A stretch of 64,000 nucleotides of DNA from Pelodera strongyloides. Its lineage: Eukaryota; Nematoda; Chromadorea; Rhabditida; Rhabditidae. The stretch covers positions 558,001 to 622,000 of the forward strand of contig JAANDG010000007.1 of assembly GCA_036852015.1 (NCBI GenBank). The letters are read 5' to 3'. Under the pieces are notes generated by a model, which ran no database searches, had not been told where the DNA came from, and was given only the letters and a program-made list of their open reading frames with translations. Position 1 is the stretch's first letter. Every line of letters begins with the position of its first letter. A program made the translations under genes and the position numbers. Shown piece by piece: positions 55,001-64,000 of the stretch.

Positions 55001-56162
55001 TCCATGTTTGAGTCGATGTAAATGACAGGGTCCCGCAGCGATTTTGGATTTAGTATGGATCTATTTCAAAATAGTACGGAGATCTAGTATGGATCTGATA
55101 CACTTTCGCTGCAGGACCATGTCAAACGTGCGATTCGCATGGGTTACGGTAGGCAGTTGACATGCATGTAAAATGACTTGAACATGGACAGCGGTTTGAC
55201 ATTTTCGCAGGTGCGAATCGCATACATGGAAACCCCAATAGTGCAGGCTATAATTTCCATGCGTAATTTCGGAGATGGTCGCTTAGTTGAGAGTCGAACC
55301 GTAAATTACCACTGATACGTTTCACCCAAATCTATATATTTGCATTTGCCTCCGGAGATGGTCAAAACCAATCTGGAGATGGTTGATGCGTAATTTTACG
55401 CATAGATTTATAGCCTGACATAGTGTACTAACTATACTCACACTCCTGTTTGCGAGACTTCCTCTCCAGGACTGCACGCTCCTCAGAAGTCTTCTCAACC
55501 TCCACAACAGATGCACGTTGCGCGAATCCAATGTTAATTCGACTACTGTTTTCTGAAGAAAGTGGCTTTAGTTAAAATAAAGTTAAATATTTTAGCATTC
55601 AGTTTTAACATCTCATCCTCTCACGCACACCTCAGAGAACATGTAATATATTCCAAAAAAAGATAACCTTGAAGTTCATCATCCAAGATCTCGGACAATG
55701 GCTTAGTGAACCGGGCTGGATCTATCGTATGCAAAGTCGGGTACGTCACCGGTTTATCGATCCTTGCCTTGTACCACTTGTCGATTTCGTAGAACCTAAA
55801 GAGATTACGGACCGGTAAAAAAATACAAAGGCACAAAGGCGGTCATTTTTTTTAGGAAACATAATTATTTTTCCACTGGATATATACCTGTTTGGGTAGA
55901 AAGCTGCTGGTCCTGCCCAAGCTACCATACGAGGCCGCATGGGGCGGTTGATCTAAAATACACAAATGCTTTACGTTTACAATGACGTAAACAGTGTACC
56001 TACAAAACCAGGGCGACTTAAGACAATAAGGTTTCTCATAAACAATTGGAGCCCTGGATGTATTTACTTTATTCAGTAGAATCCGACGTCAACGCTTACC
56101 TTGGGTAGCTTCGGATGCCGGTGTTTTTTTGGGACCAGCCGTGCATAAGCCGACGCACTCAT
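52041..56162 (-). CDS. mrpl-38: Mitochondrial large-subunit ribosomal protein L38 (mL38, PEBP-like)
   Basis: Component of the mitochondrial ribosome large subunit with a phosphatidylethanolamine-binding-protein fold. Exons in coding order: 56100-56162, 55888-55952, 55668-55795, 55442-55552, 54783-54841, 54554-54682, 53962-54108, 53484-53593, 53191-53321, 52846-52936, 52544-52631, 52041-52169. All phases agree, 416 aa. A basic start (MSASAYARLVPKKHRHPKLPK) fits a mitochondrial presequence. The central region matches L38: HYM|IFDHLFGEG, LVMANLDGNPFEKNGQVLHW, VKDIP, LPFKGTGYHRVAFILFRHDTP and FYKSCEEQITPSALSFFQTTYD. The C-terminus has MYRDPKDVEQELLEQRLQRAQ. An acceptor lies 7 bases before the ATG. 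Human MRPL38 is about 380 aa, so the length fits. Introns carry several MITEs. Confidence 0.9.
52263..52402. mobile_element. MITE with GTATTGTACCTACTTT inverted ends
   Basis: GTATTGTACCTACTTTGGG at the left and CACAAAGTAGGTACAATAC at the right are inverted repeats. Between them is a GAGGTTCCGGCACC inner palindrome with GGTGCCCGTCC. It lies in the last mrpl-38 intron. No other copy was noticed. Confidence 0.65.
54301..54403. repeat. Tandem duplication of TGGGATCTACATTGGT / TATACACAGTTGGT units
   Basis: Three copies of TGGGATCTACAT and three of CTATACACAGT-type phrases alternate in about 100 bp in the intron between mrpl-38 exons 54554-54682 and 53962-54108. Confidence 0.65.
54953..55236. mobile_element. 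284-bp hairpin MITE, TGGGGTTTCC-type termini
   Basis: Left GGGGTTTCCATGTTTGCGATT and right GAATCGCATACATGGAAACCCC are inverted. Internal phrases CGCACCTGCGAAAAT and CAAACCGCTGTCCATG also repeat in complement, giving arms of about 65 bp. ATA flanks both sides of a TGGGG...CCCCA unit. It sits in mrpl-38 intron 4. Confidence 0.8.
55248..55413. mobile_element. 166-bp MITE, CTATAA...TTATAG family (copy 2)
   Basis: Inverse-oriented partner of 3643-3807, with shared phrases GAGAGTCGAACCGTAAATTAC and ACGTTTCACCCAAATC in complement. It lies 11 bp from the hairpin MITE at 54953-55236 and 28 bp from mrpl-38 exon 55442-55552. Confidence 0.75.
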
Positions 56163-57036
56163 TGTTCACCTGAAAATACGAAACAAAGGTTAACAGATGG
56201 TTTATAGATTCAAGAAAAAAACAAAACACGACAAGTTTACAATAACACAACGGGTGGGTCATCTGAGAAGAACCAAGGTTATCACGAATTTAAGCTGCCA
56301 AATGTGACCAATTTGGAATTCGCTTTGGACATACTGGGTCCCAGTGACCCCTAGGGCCCATATGAACCACTTTTTCGGACTCAGCGCAGTTGAATACATT
56401 CGAATAAAGCAAAAACTGGAAGATTTTGGAAAAATACGGTTGGGAACCGGGACTCTTGCATGCAATAGAACCGTTGAATAAAGTTCGGCCACGATCTAGT
56501 GTACGGTAAATACTGTTACATGCATGCACCGTGCATAATGTGGACGGGAAAGCGGCGTTCCGGTTTGCGCACTTGACGGGAAAAGTTTCGGAGGCGCGCG
56601 CGCTAAATAAAGTTGACGGCTAGATTCCCGGCCACGTTCCCGTCGGAGTTTGCTTCGTTTTTGTAGTCAGGCGCGCCACTCTGTCTCTACTCTACTGCTT
56701 TTCTTCATCTTTCTTTTTTGTTGAATTCTATTTTAAAGATGGGAAAAGTTTCAAGAATTCCGGAAAACGTTGGTTCAAGTTGAAAACGCAAGGAAGTTTA
56801 GAGATGAGCCAAAAAGAGAGACCTCATGCTGAATATCCTGCTTTTCGGCAGTATACAAATGTTCCATCTTGAACCGTACTTTTCCGGAATCTTCTTTCTT
56901 TTCCCAGCTCGAATGCGCCTTTATTATTCGTAGTGGCCTTTTGAAAATAGTACCTCTCAGTGGCAGTCGAACGTGTACTGATTATTGCTTGTGGGAATGT
57001 TTTCTAATGAAGTACATCGACTTGCTTTCAGTTTGG
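56163..57036. promoter_or_regulatory. Shared spacer between divergent mrpl-38 and sin-3
   Basis: 874 bp separate the two start codons, which point away from each other, so this must contain both promoters. It has a GC-rich core (GGAGGCGCGCGCGC at about 56588-56602) unlike the A+T-rich surroundings. A spliced-leader-type acceptor ends just before each start (GTATTTTCAG for mrpl-38, GCTTTCAG for sin-3). No TATA element is obvious. Whether one promoter drives both genes is unknown. Confidence 0.5.
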
Positions 57037-60000
57037 ATGTCTTTTGGCGAAAGTGGTCCTGTTGGATCCGCCAATTTCGAACAGGATTCAATGAACGTTC
57101 CAGGGCAAAGTCGTGTAAAGGTATCTAAGATCGTTATGATTTCAATTGTGGTTGTTAGGAGTTAATGTTGATCATCCTTCTGCTTGCATCATACTCCGTT
57201 TGAATGACAATAATTACTTTGTTGTCATATTCGAACTCGAGGGTTTCAGGTTGAAGATGCTCTTTCATATCTCGATCAAGTGAAGAACCAGTTTATGGAC
57301 GATCCTCAAGTGTATGCTTCCTTCTTGGACATAATGAAGGACTTTAAATCGCAAGCGTAAGTTGTATGTAAGTGATATGGGGATATCCATGCGTAATTTA
57401 TTGATCTATTAGGTGAGAGTCGAGACGTAAAATCCCAAATAGTTCGAGCCGACGCACCAGGCTTACATATGTAATGTGTGTGTTTAAATTTAATTTGTTG
57501 ATGTACATGCTCAGTGAAGTGTACAAGGAGGCGTATCATTACATAGCTTTTGTCTTTCCGCGGAATAAAAAAATATTGAATATATAATAATATATTCCCT
57601 TTTTATAATGATATCTTATCAAAATTATTCGTTTCAGGATTGATACACCCGGAGTGATCAGACGGGTCTCAAACCTGTTCGCTGGAAAACCGAACCTCAT
57701 TGTCGGATTCAACACCTTTTTACCCCCGGGATTTAAAGTGCACATTAATGGAGACAGAATAACCATTTCTGAACCTTCTGGTGCAATAACTGTAAGTTTG
57801 CTCGTTTGGTACAATAGTATGGTTTATATATCTTGGTACAATAGTATGGTTTATATATCTTGGTACAATAGTATGGTTTATATATCTTGGTACAATAGTA
57901 TGGTTTATATATCTCTTTGTGGTTTATTCTATCAAATAAATTCACATTTTTAAATAATAAAGAGAGACTATTTCCGATGAAATTCTGCTCTTTAGTTGGT
58001 TGGTGACTCCCGTTCTCAAGAACAACGCCAAAGCATGATGGCCGGCCTTGGACGAAGTGCTGGAGCTCATTTGGTCGCAGCTTTGTCGGGTACGTTTTAA
58101 ATTGTTTCAGGGATTAACCTTGTTTGTATGTTTAGTTTTTTTTTTTAGAATAAAATTTGTTCTTTTTAGAATAAAGTATTCAGATTCAGATATACATACT
58201 TCTACGGCATATCCTGCAATCTTGGTTTGATTAATAATACATGGATTAGGTGTGGCCTCCGAGGTCCCTAATGGGAGTCAACACACACAAAAAATTATAA
58301 TCACCTTTAATTTCAGCGGACACCCCACAGTCTCCAATTCAACAACAATCACATCCAGAGCAGGTACCTCGTCTTTATATTATTATGTTATTCTTTGACT
58401 TCCGACTTGGTCGATCATCTAAAACTAGGCTAGTTAGGGTGTATATTATCATATCAATACGTGGCTCTTTAGGTAATCTAAATTTAGTTTTTTTTAGGTA
58501 ATCTGAATTTCTTTACTGATTTGCTTATGATTGTTGTAAAATAGCCGACTCTGTATGTGCAGCCGACTCTGGTACAGAAAATGGTATTGCACCGCTTTAT
58601 TATGATTGTTGATTGTGTTTTATATATATTTCTTATCAGATGCCACTGTCGCATGATGATTCTTTACAACAGCAACAACAACCACAGAATCTTGTTCCCA
58701 CGACATTTAATACACAACCGGAACTCGGCCAAGACCAAATAATTATGCAACAAGCTCCACCAGGTGCGTTTGCCACTTTCAGTTTTTATATGAACCATGA
58801 GTCTAACAGTGTTGTTACCTTTTCTGATACGTGTCTTTTCCTTGATAGTTTTCGTCTTTTCGAGTTATATATTAGTAAATTATGCTTAAATTGTTTTGAA
58901 TATTTAAACGTTTGTTTGGCTCATGCTCATTAAAAGAGCCGTGATCAGAAGATGAAAAAAGCAAAGTAGTGTTATAGATAGTTGCAACTCAATTCCACCA
59001 GCAGTACAATGTATAGTATAGTATATGTAGTTCCAGTGAAATTAGTATAGAAGACGATGTTTATAAAGAAACAAAGAAGTTCCTTCGTATCTGGTTCCTC
59101 TGTATCTTTATTATTCTTTTCAGAACGGGCAGTAACCTCTCCGCAATCACAACACAGATCGCTAAGGTCGCCAAGCGAGGTTTCTATACGAACCCAACAG
59201 GTGTGATGAACCTTTGAAATTGTTATAATGCGTAGACGGTGTAGATAATTTTGGAAAGTCGCGTGGTTTTCCAAAACAATTTTGTAAGCGAACTGAAAGT
59301 AAGGCATGCTGACAAATAGTTGCACTTGCATGCTTCTGAGTGTGAGATTATGCATGCGTGTAGAGTGAAATGTTATTGTTTGTTTGTTTATTCGTGATGT
59401 AATTATATAAGATCAATCCAATCTGTTATTTAGGTTGCTATGCAAATGGCATCAGATTCACTACCACTTCAAGCACAAAATGAGCTGAATATGAATGAGC
59501 ATTTGGTTGAACAGGTTTGTGTTAATATTCTGGCTTCTCGACCTTTTTCTCCCAAGCATCTTAGGATTTATACGTGATGAGTGATTACTTGTATTTTCAT
59601 GTGATGAGTGATTACTTGTATTTTCACCGGCCTGTTTTTAGAAGACCAGTATTATATGCCGCTTACGCAAATGAACATAAATTGGAATAAAAAATCGAGC
59701 TAAATTCTAGTAAATTAGCGTAAATACGTAAGAATTCATTTGTCCACGATGCGTTTCAAAAACCGGCCGGTATTTCGCTTTAATATCTGTGAATATGCGT
59801 CATTTATGTCCATTTACATGTAGTTTGATAATAAATAGGATGTTATACTATGCTCTATTATATTATATTCATGTATGTCGCATAGTTAATTGAGGTAAGT
59901 TCTATTTGTGTGCTTCTGTTGAAGTTTACCTCTCGTATAATTTTCTTTGTAAATCGGGGTTTCAGGTTCAGGTAGTCAACAAAGAACCTCAAGTGCAACA

Positions 60001-60106
60001 CCCATCCATACAGGCTATGAATATTGGTATGTTATAGTTTTCTCCTGTTCCTCTTGACCCCAGTTTTTTAGATTTTGCTTTGCCGAAACAGTAAAGATTT
60101 GCAGAA

Positions 60107-60170
<64 letters not shown>

Positions 60171-63100
60171 GGTCATGTTAATGTATTGACGTTTCTTCGT
60201 CTTTGTGTCATTTGTTACTTTTCGTGTGATTTCAAAGCGGTATAGCAGCCGGGTTTTGAACGTGTGTTGTATAACTGTGCTCCCGGCATTATGTGCAAAT
60301 GTGCAAAGCAAATGAGTATCCTTAGAATAAACAAATCTACCCAAACTCGACTCCACTTCAGCATCAATGCACGTGAATGAGAATGCAGATGCAGTTGTAC
60401 AACATACTTTTTAAAAACCGACAGTTAAATCGCTTTGACACTTGTTTGATTCAGTTGTGCGATCGCAGTTGCCCATGTCCGTTTCCACGCCTCCTATTAC
60501 ATTGTCACATACATCGCCTGTGAAGTAAGCTAATGTTCTTGTTTTTGCAGATTGTTTTGCTTGGTATTTAGTTTTCATAATAATATTTAGATTTAGGCAT
60601 AAAATAATTATTGGCCATTTTATGGTGATGCATGGCATGGATATGCCCCTGGACGGAGTGTAGATTTTGATCTGTCTTACTGTCGTTTTTTTAATCAGCT
60701 ATTCGTGAGGTTGACCAGAAGTTTTATTTTAAGAGAAGCGGAAATTCGCGAAGAGAGCGAAGCACAGACGGTACCTTGTCCCAACCCCGGGTTCAATCAA
60801 GCGCTTGGATATGTTAATAAGATTAAGGTGGGAGTGGGCATTTTATTGTTGAGTCCTTTTATAGCTTCTTTTTGGATTATTGTGCATTGTGCGTGAACAT
60901 TCTAATTTATCCTTTCGTTATGTCACGCCTTCTCCTCATAGGTCATAGGTCATATGCGTATTTTTCTTCTTACTATATAAGCGTATTTACTTTGGCTTTC
61001 TTATGTTATTTAGTTTTTCTGAGGCAATATATATAATTCACAATACACTGACAATTTCATCTTTGTTCAGGTTCGATTTGCCAAAATGCCCTACGTGTAC
61101 AAGCAGTTCTTGGATATTCTTACGAACTACCAAACACAGATGCTACAAGCGGTTTGTTTTCATTGGATTGTGGCTTCCCTTTTTCTTAAATTTTGCACCT
61201 TGATGTTGTTGGTTGACAGTTCTTCTTTACTCGATTACTTATAAATTATTTTAGATGAACAATACTGCGCCATGCGAGCGGTATATTTTGGACGCCATTG
61301 GGGAGTTGTTTGCGGATGAGAAGGATTTACTAGATGAGGTTTGTTTCAGCATTATGTGAGACTTGTTTTGTTTTTGTTTTCCGTAGAGAAGTCCGACCGT
61401 GCTTTCAGGCGCGAGAATCACGAAGAGCAATTTTCGGCTGAATATAGTATGATGTTAACCTTTTTAGTTTCGCTACTTCCTACCCGAGGCCACTATGCTA
61501 GGAGCTCCCCGAAACATCGACGACTTGGTGTGTGGGAATGGGGAAACAGCTACAGATGATATCGACACAGAAGAGGAGGCAGTGGAGATGGAGACAGAGG
61601 ATGAGGAAGACGCGGCGAGACAGAGGCAGGAAAATGGACACCGGGCAGATAGTGGGGAGGTAGGGAATATGATTATCGTTGTTTGACTTTAAAGTGATAT
61701 AACATCCGGGTTTTGAAACGTATGCTGTACGCTGGAGACAGGGAAGATAATGGACATGGGGGAGAAGCTAGTGGGGGGTAGGGATTATGACGATGTTGGC
61801 AGGTTAGCTGTGGTTCACTAACCGATTTGCCAAAATGCCCTACGTGTATGTTTAAAGTCCTTGTTATGTTGAAGAATCCGGTATTCCTGAATATTAAAAA
61901 CTATAGCTTTGTAAATATGTAGGATACTGCATGACGGAGTGTGATAGATGGATAATTTTAGGAAAGCGCCACGGAGACGACGTCGAGTGTCGGTTCATCT
62001 GATCAACAACGGGATGATGCTGAGGTTTGTATTCGTGGTTATGGTGGTTGTTTTCTGCGGATTTCTACATTTCTAGAATTTTGGATGTAGTTTTCTGCCA
62101 TCCGTTTTTCTGCCAATCAAACTCTTAGCATGTGGCTGTAGCTGTTTTCTATCGCTGTCGGTCACGCTGGCCATGTATTGTACATCTTTGCTTATTACTA
62201 TTATCTACTATGTGTGTAAATCGGGTAAGAATACACTCCACTTTTCCTTTTTCAGGCGGAACCAATGGAAGACGACACGGGCGGGCGGTCACCCAGCGTT
62301 GAGAATGGAGGAGTGGTAAGTTTTTGCCTGAATATTAATGTTTTTTTATTTACCAGTCTATACCAACGATCAGTATAGAGGGAAATCAATACTTTTGTAT
62401 CGAATTTACTTATTTACTTTGTAGTAATTCGAATTTATTGTTTTGCTTGTTTGCTCAGTCCTCATTGACGAGTTCTTGCTTGTACGTCATGTACATAGCA
62501 TGTCTGTTTGTGAAACTGTTTATCTGTAATGTCACTATATCACTTTTCACCATTTAAGGTTCTTCGTTCGAGATCACGTTCAAAGAGAAAGTATCGTGAT
62601 GAGAGTGATGATCAGATGCTCGATTATGAGCTGAAGGAGGAGGAGCTTATGTTTTTGGACAAGGTTCGAGCTGCGCTAACACCGAAGTGAGTCGGGTCCT
62701 TATTTATTATGTTTTATTCCTAGGTCAAGAACCATTTTTAATGAAGGAGAATATGGATGTTGGTTGCGAATTGTTCTGTATAATAATGCAAAACGTAACG
62801 TAACATATCTCAAATTGTAACCCTACTAGACAGACTATACTAAATAACTAAATGTGTTTTTATTTCGGTAGCTCAGTTGTGTGTCGATTTACATTAAGAT
62901 GTGCATTAAGAAGTAAATCTAGAGTACGTAATTCGTAATTTAAGGAGGTACAAGAATTTCGTGCGCGGACTCAATCTCTTCACCTCTGATGTGATTGATA
63001 AGACTGAACTGTACGGATATCTCAAACAGATAGTCGGAGGCGGTATGTTTCTCTTTTCTTCGTTAAGCTTTATATCTTATTTTCATCTTGTGTTTAGCGT

Positions 63101-63981
63101 TTAGCGCTCTGAGAAATATGTTTATTTCTATTGTTCTAGGATATTTTTCCCTTCTTTTTACAGGTGGACCGGCTAAGTGAGTGGTTAGTGAGTAACAGTA
63201 ACCATGACTGTCTTAAGATAACACTTTTTTTTCAGTTTTACCGGAGTCGCTGAACTTTATCGCACAACGAATTGGGCTGGAGATGCCGGAGGAGCGGCAT
63301 GATGGAGGTTCGTTGTCTGTTCCTGTTCCATTTTTGTAGCATTTTCCACTTTTGTTTCGTCTCCTCAGCTTCTTGGTTCTTACCCTCCATCGAGAGATTT
63401 TCTCTGTTTGATGATTTGTTTTAAATGCCCTTTGATTTTAATTTTACCTCACACTGTTCGATTTCAGTGGAACCTCGGCAAACCGAGCGTGACCCTCGTA
63501 TCAACCGTGAGCTGGCCAACGAGATCGATTTTCTGAGCTGTCGTCAGCTGGGAGCTTCGTACAGAGCACTCCCCGAATCGTATAGGAATCCTGCATGCTC
63601 AGGGAGAACACTGCTGTGTAAAGAGGTGAGCTAGTGAGCTTGTTTATTGTCGTTTCACATAGGCCTTCCTCTGTGCTCGTAAAATGTATTTTTAATAGCT
63701 CCAACGAAAATGATAGTTTTCAGGGACTAGCACTCCTAGTGGGTCTAAACGTTCGTGAAGTTCTATATCATTGAGCTGAATTTGTATCTGTTTTCTTATA
63801 AAGTTTCACTAATTGCTATGTTTTCTATGTTTTTAATAGTGCTCACTATAATCTTCTCTAGGTACTCAATGATGTGTGGGTATCATTCCCGTCGTGTTCG
63901 TCTGAAGACTCTTCTAACGTATCTTCAAAGAAGTCCGTTTATGAGGAACAAGTGTACCGAATGGAGGATGAACGGTTTGAG
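57037..63981 (+). CDS. sin-3: SIN3 paired-amphipathic-helix corepressor (partial, continues past the window)
   Basis: Scaffold that brings histone deacetylase to chromatin in the nucleus. Exons: 57037-57120, 57250-57356, 57638-57791, 57996-58089, 58317-58363, 58640-58763, 59124-59200, 59434-59514, 59966-60026, 60455-60524, 60734-60827, 61071-61151, 61255-61338, 61468-61659, 61962-62024, 62256-62315, 62559-62686, 62945-63042, 63236-63307, 63468-63625, 63862-63981. Phases agree, 683 codons so far. PAH1 (about 29-103): [39 protein letters not shown]-rich linker follows. PAH2 is at about 318-392 ([28 protein letters not shown]), then an acidic stretch near 400-450 and a PAH3-like segment at about 517-580 ([20 protein letters not shown]). 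The SIN3 corepressor domain starts at about 600 ([38 protein letters not shown]). The start is chosen because an acceptor lies 5 bases upstream. Confidence 0.92.
57387..57435. repeat. Fragment of the CTATAA MITE family in a sin-3 intron
   Basis: CCATGCGTAATTTATTGATC and GTGAGAGTCGAGACGTAAAAT match pieces of 3643-3807 and 55248-55413. Truncated and diverged. Confidence 0.5.
57806..57913 (+). repeat. Four perfect 27-bp tandem repeats in a sin-3 intron
   Basis: TTGGTACAATAGTATGGTTT plus ATATATC is repeated four times with no substitutions. It starts 14 bp after the donor of exon 57638-57791. The 27-bp length keeps an open frame that is not coding. Identity of all units indicates a recent expansion and probable length polymorphism. 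Confidence 0.9.
59628..59783. mobile_element. CGGTTTTTGAAACG-family MITE
   Basis: The left end CCGGCCTGTTTTTAGAAGACC is eroded; the right end CGTTTCAAAAACCGGCCGGTATTTCGCTTTA is well kept. In a sin-3 intron. Confidence 0.6.
60109..60168. repeat. (TA)n microsatellite of about 60 bp
   Basis: An uninterrupted TA/AT run in a sin-3 intron. It can form a cruciform, and its length is hard to assemble reliably. Confidence 0.9.
60236..60436. mobile_element. CGGTTTTTGAAACG-family MITE
   Basis: Starts AAAGCGGTATAGCAGCCGGG and ends AAAAACCGACAGTTAAATCGCTTT. The sin-3 acceptor of exon 60455-60524 lies just downstream of it. A pseudo-exon (acceptor TTCAG at about 60361) is part of this element. Confidence 0.65.
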
Positions 63982-64000
63982 GTGTGTTTCGTGTTTCACC

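Noticed and set aside
57654..57953. Open frame with MVYISWYNS repeats
   Set aside because: It runs from a real sin-3 exon into the 27-bp intronic tandem repeat; a multiple-of-three unit keeps it open. The exon ends at the donor after 57791.
60015..60356. Minus-strand frame rich in I and Y
   Set aside because: Translation of the (TA)n run and a MITE.
60362..60420. Extra sin-3 exon ([13 protein letters not shown])
   Set aside because: It lies inside a MITE, has no good donor, and skipping it keeps the phase between 59966-60026 and 60455-60524.
63163..63177. 13-base sin-3 exon between ACAG and GTGAG
   Set aside because: Including it puts the next exon into a frame with a stop; direct splicing 63042 to 63236 stays open.

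Overview
The window looks like nuclear DNA of a rhabditid-type nematode, close to Caenorhabditis but not C. elegans as I know it. Coding exons are small, introns are many, and almost every acceptor reads TTTTCAG or TTTAG. The start codons of three genes sit only 0-7 bases after a strong acceptor, as in spliced-leader trans-splicing. Four conserved genes read cleanly and two look damaged. From memory, the C. elegans relatives of several of these genes (pamn-1, the AGXT2 homologue, cox-5B, sin-3) lie on chromosome I, so this may be a piece of the same ancestral chromosome; that is inference.

Layout. 1-1665: no gene seen. 1666-9303 (minus): an unassigned protein, probably a helical repeat, with about 18 exons and frame breaks concentrated in its 5' half. 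9304-15466: gene-free, with inverted-repeat elements. 15467-24324 (plus): bifunctional peptidylglycine alpha-amidating monooxygenase (PHM + PAL + transmembrane tail), 23 exons, 770 aa. 26916-31640 (minus): AGXT2-type aminotransferase, 12 exons. 31641-44347: repeat-rich, with Helitron-like elements and a truncated LINE reverse transcriptase split by a MITE. 44348-48189 (plus): a damaged nucleotide-diphospho-sugar-transferase-like gene. 49317-51593 (plus): cytochrome c oxidase subunit Vb, 4 exons. 52041-56162 (minus): mitochondrial ribosomal protein L38, 12 exons. 57037 to the window end (plus): the N-terminal two thirds or so of a SIN3 corepressor, 21 exons. mrpl-38 and sin-3 diverge from a spacer of about 870 bp; cox-5B and mrpl-38 converge.

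The genes do not form one pathway. Two serve mitochondria (COX Vb, MRPL38) and a third probably does (AGXT2). PAM matures neuropeptides in the secretory pathway and SIN3 acts in chromatin. The most distinctive content is the repeat layer. Two Helitron-like elements share termini and each carries a tRNA-like module with A- and B-box sequences. A palindromic family has TTAA target duplications, and another set has 3-bp TWA duplications. Three further tRNA-like sequences sit inside introns. No CRISPR, bacterial operon, or intact tRNA or rRNA gene was seen.
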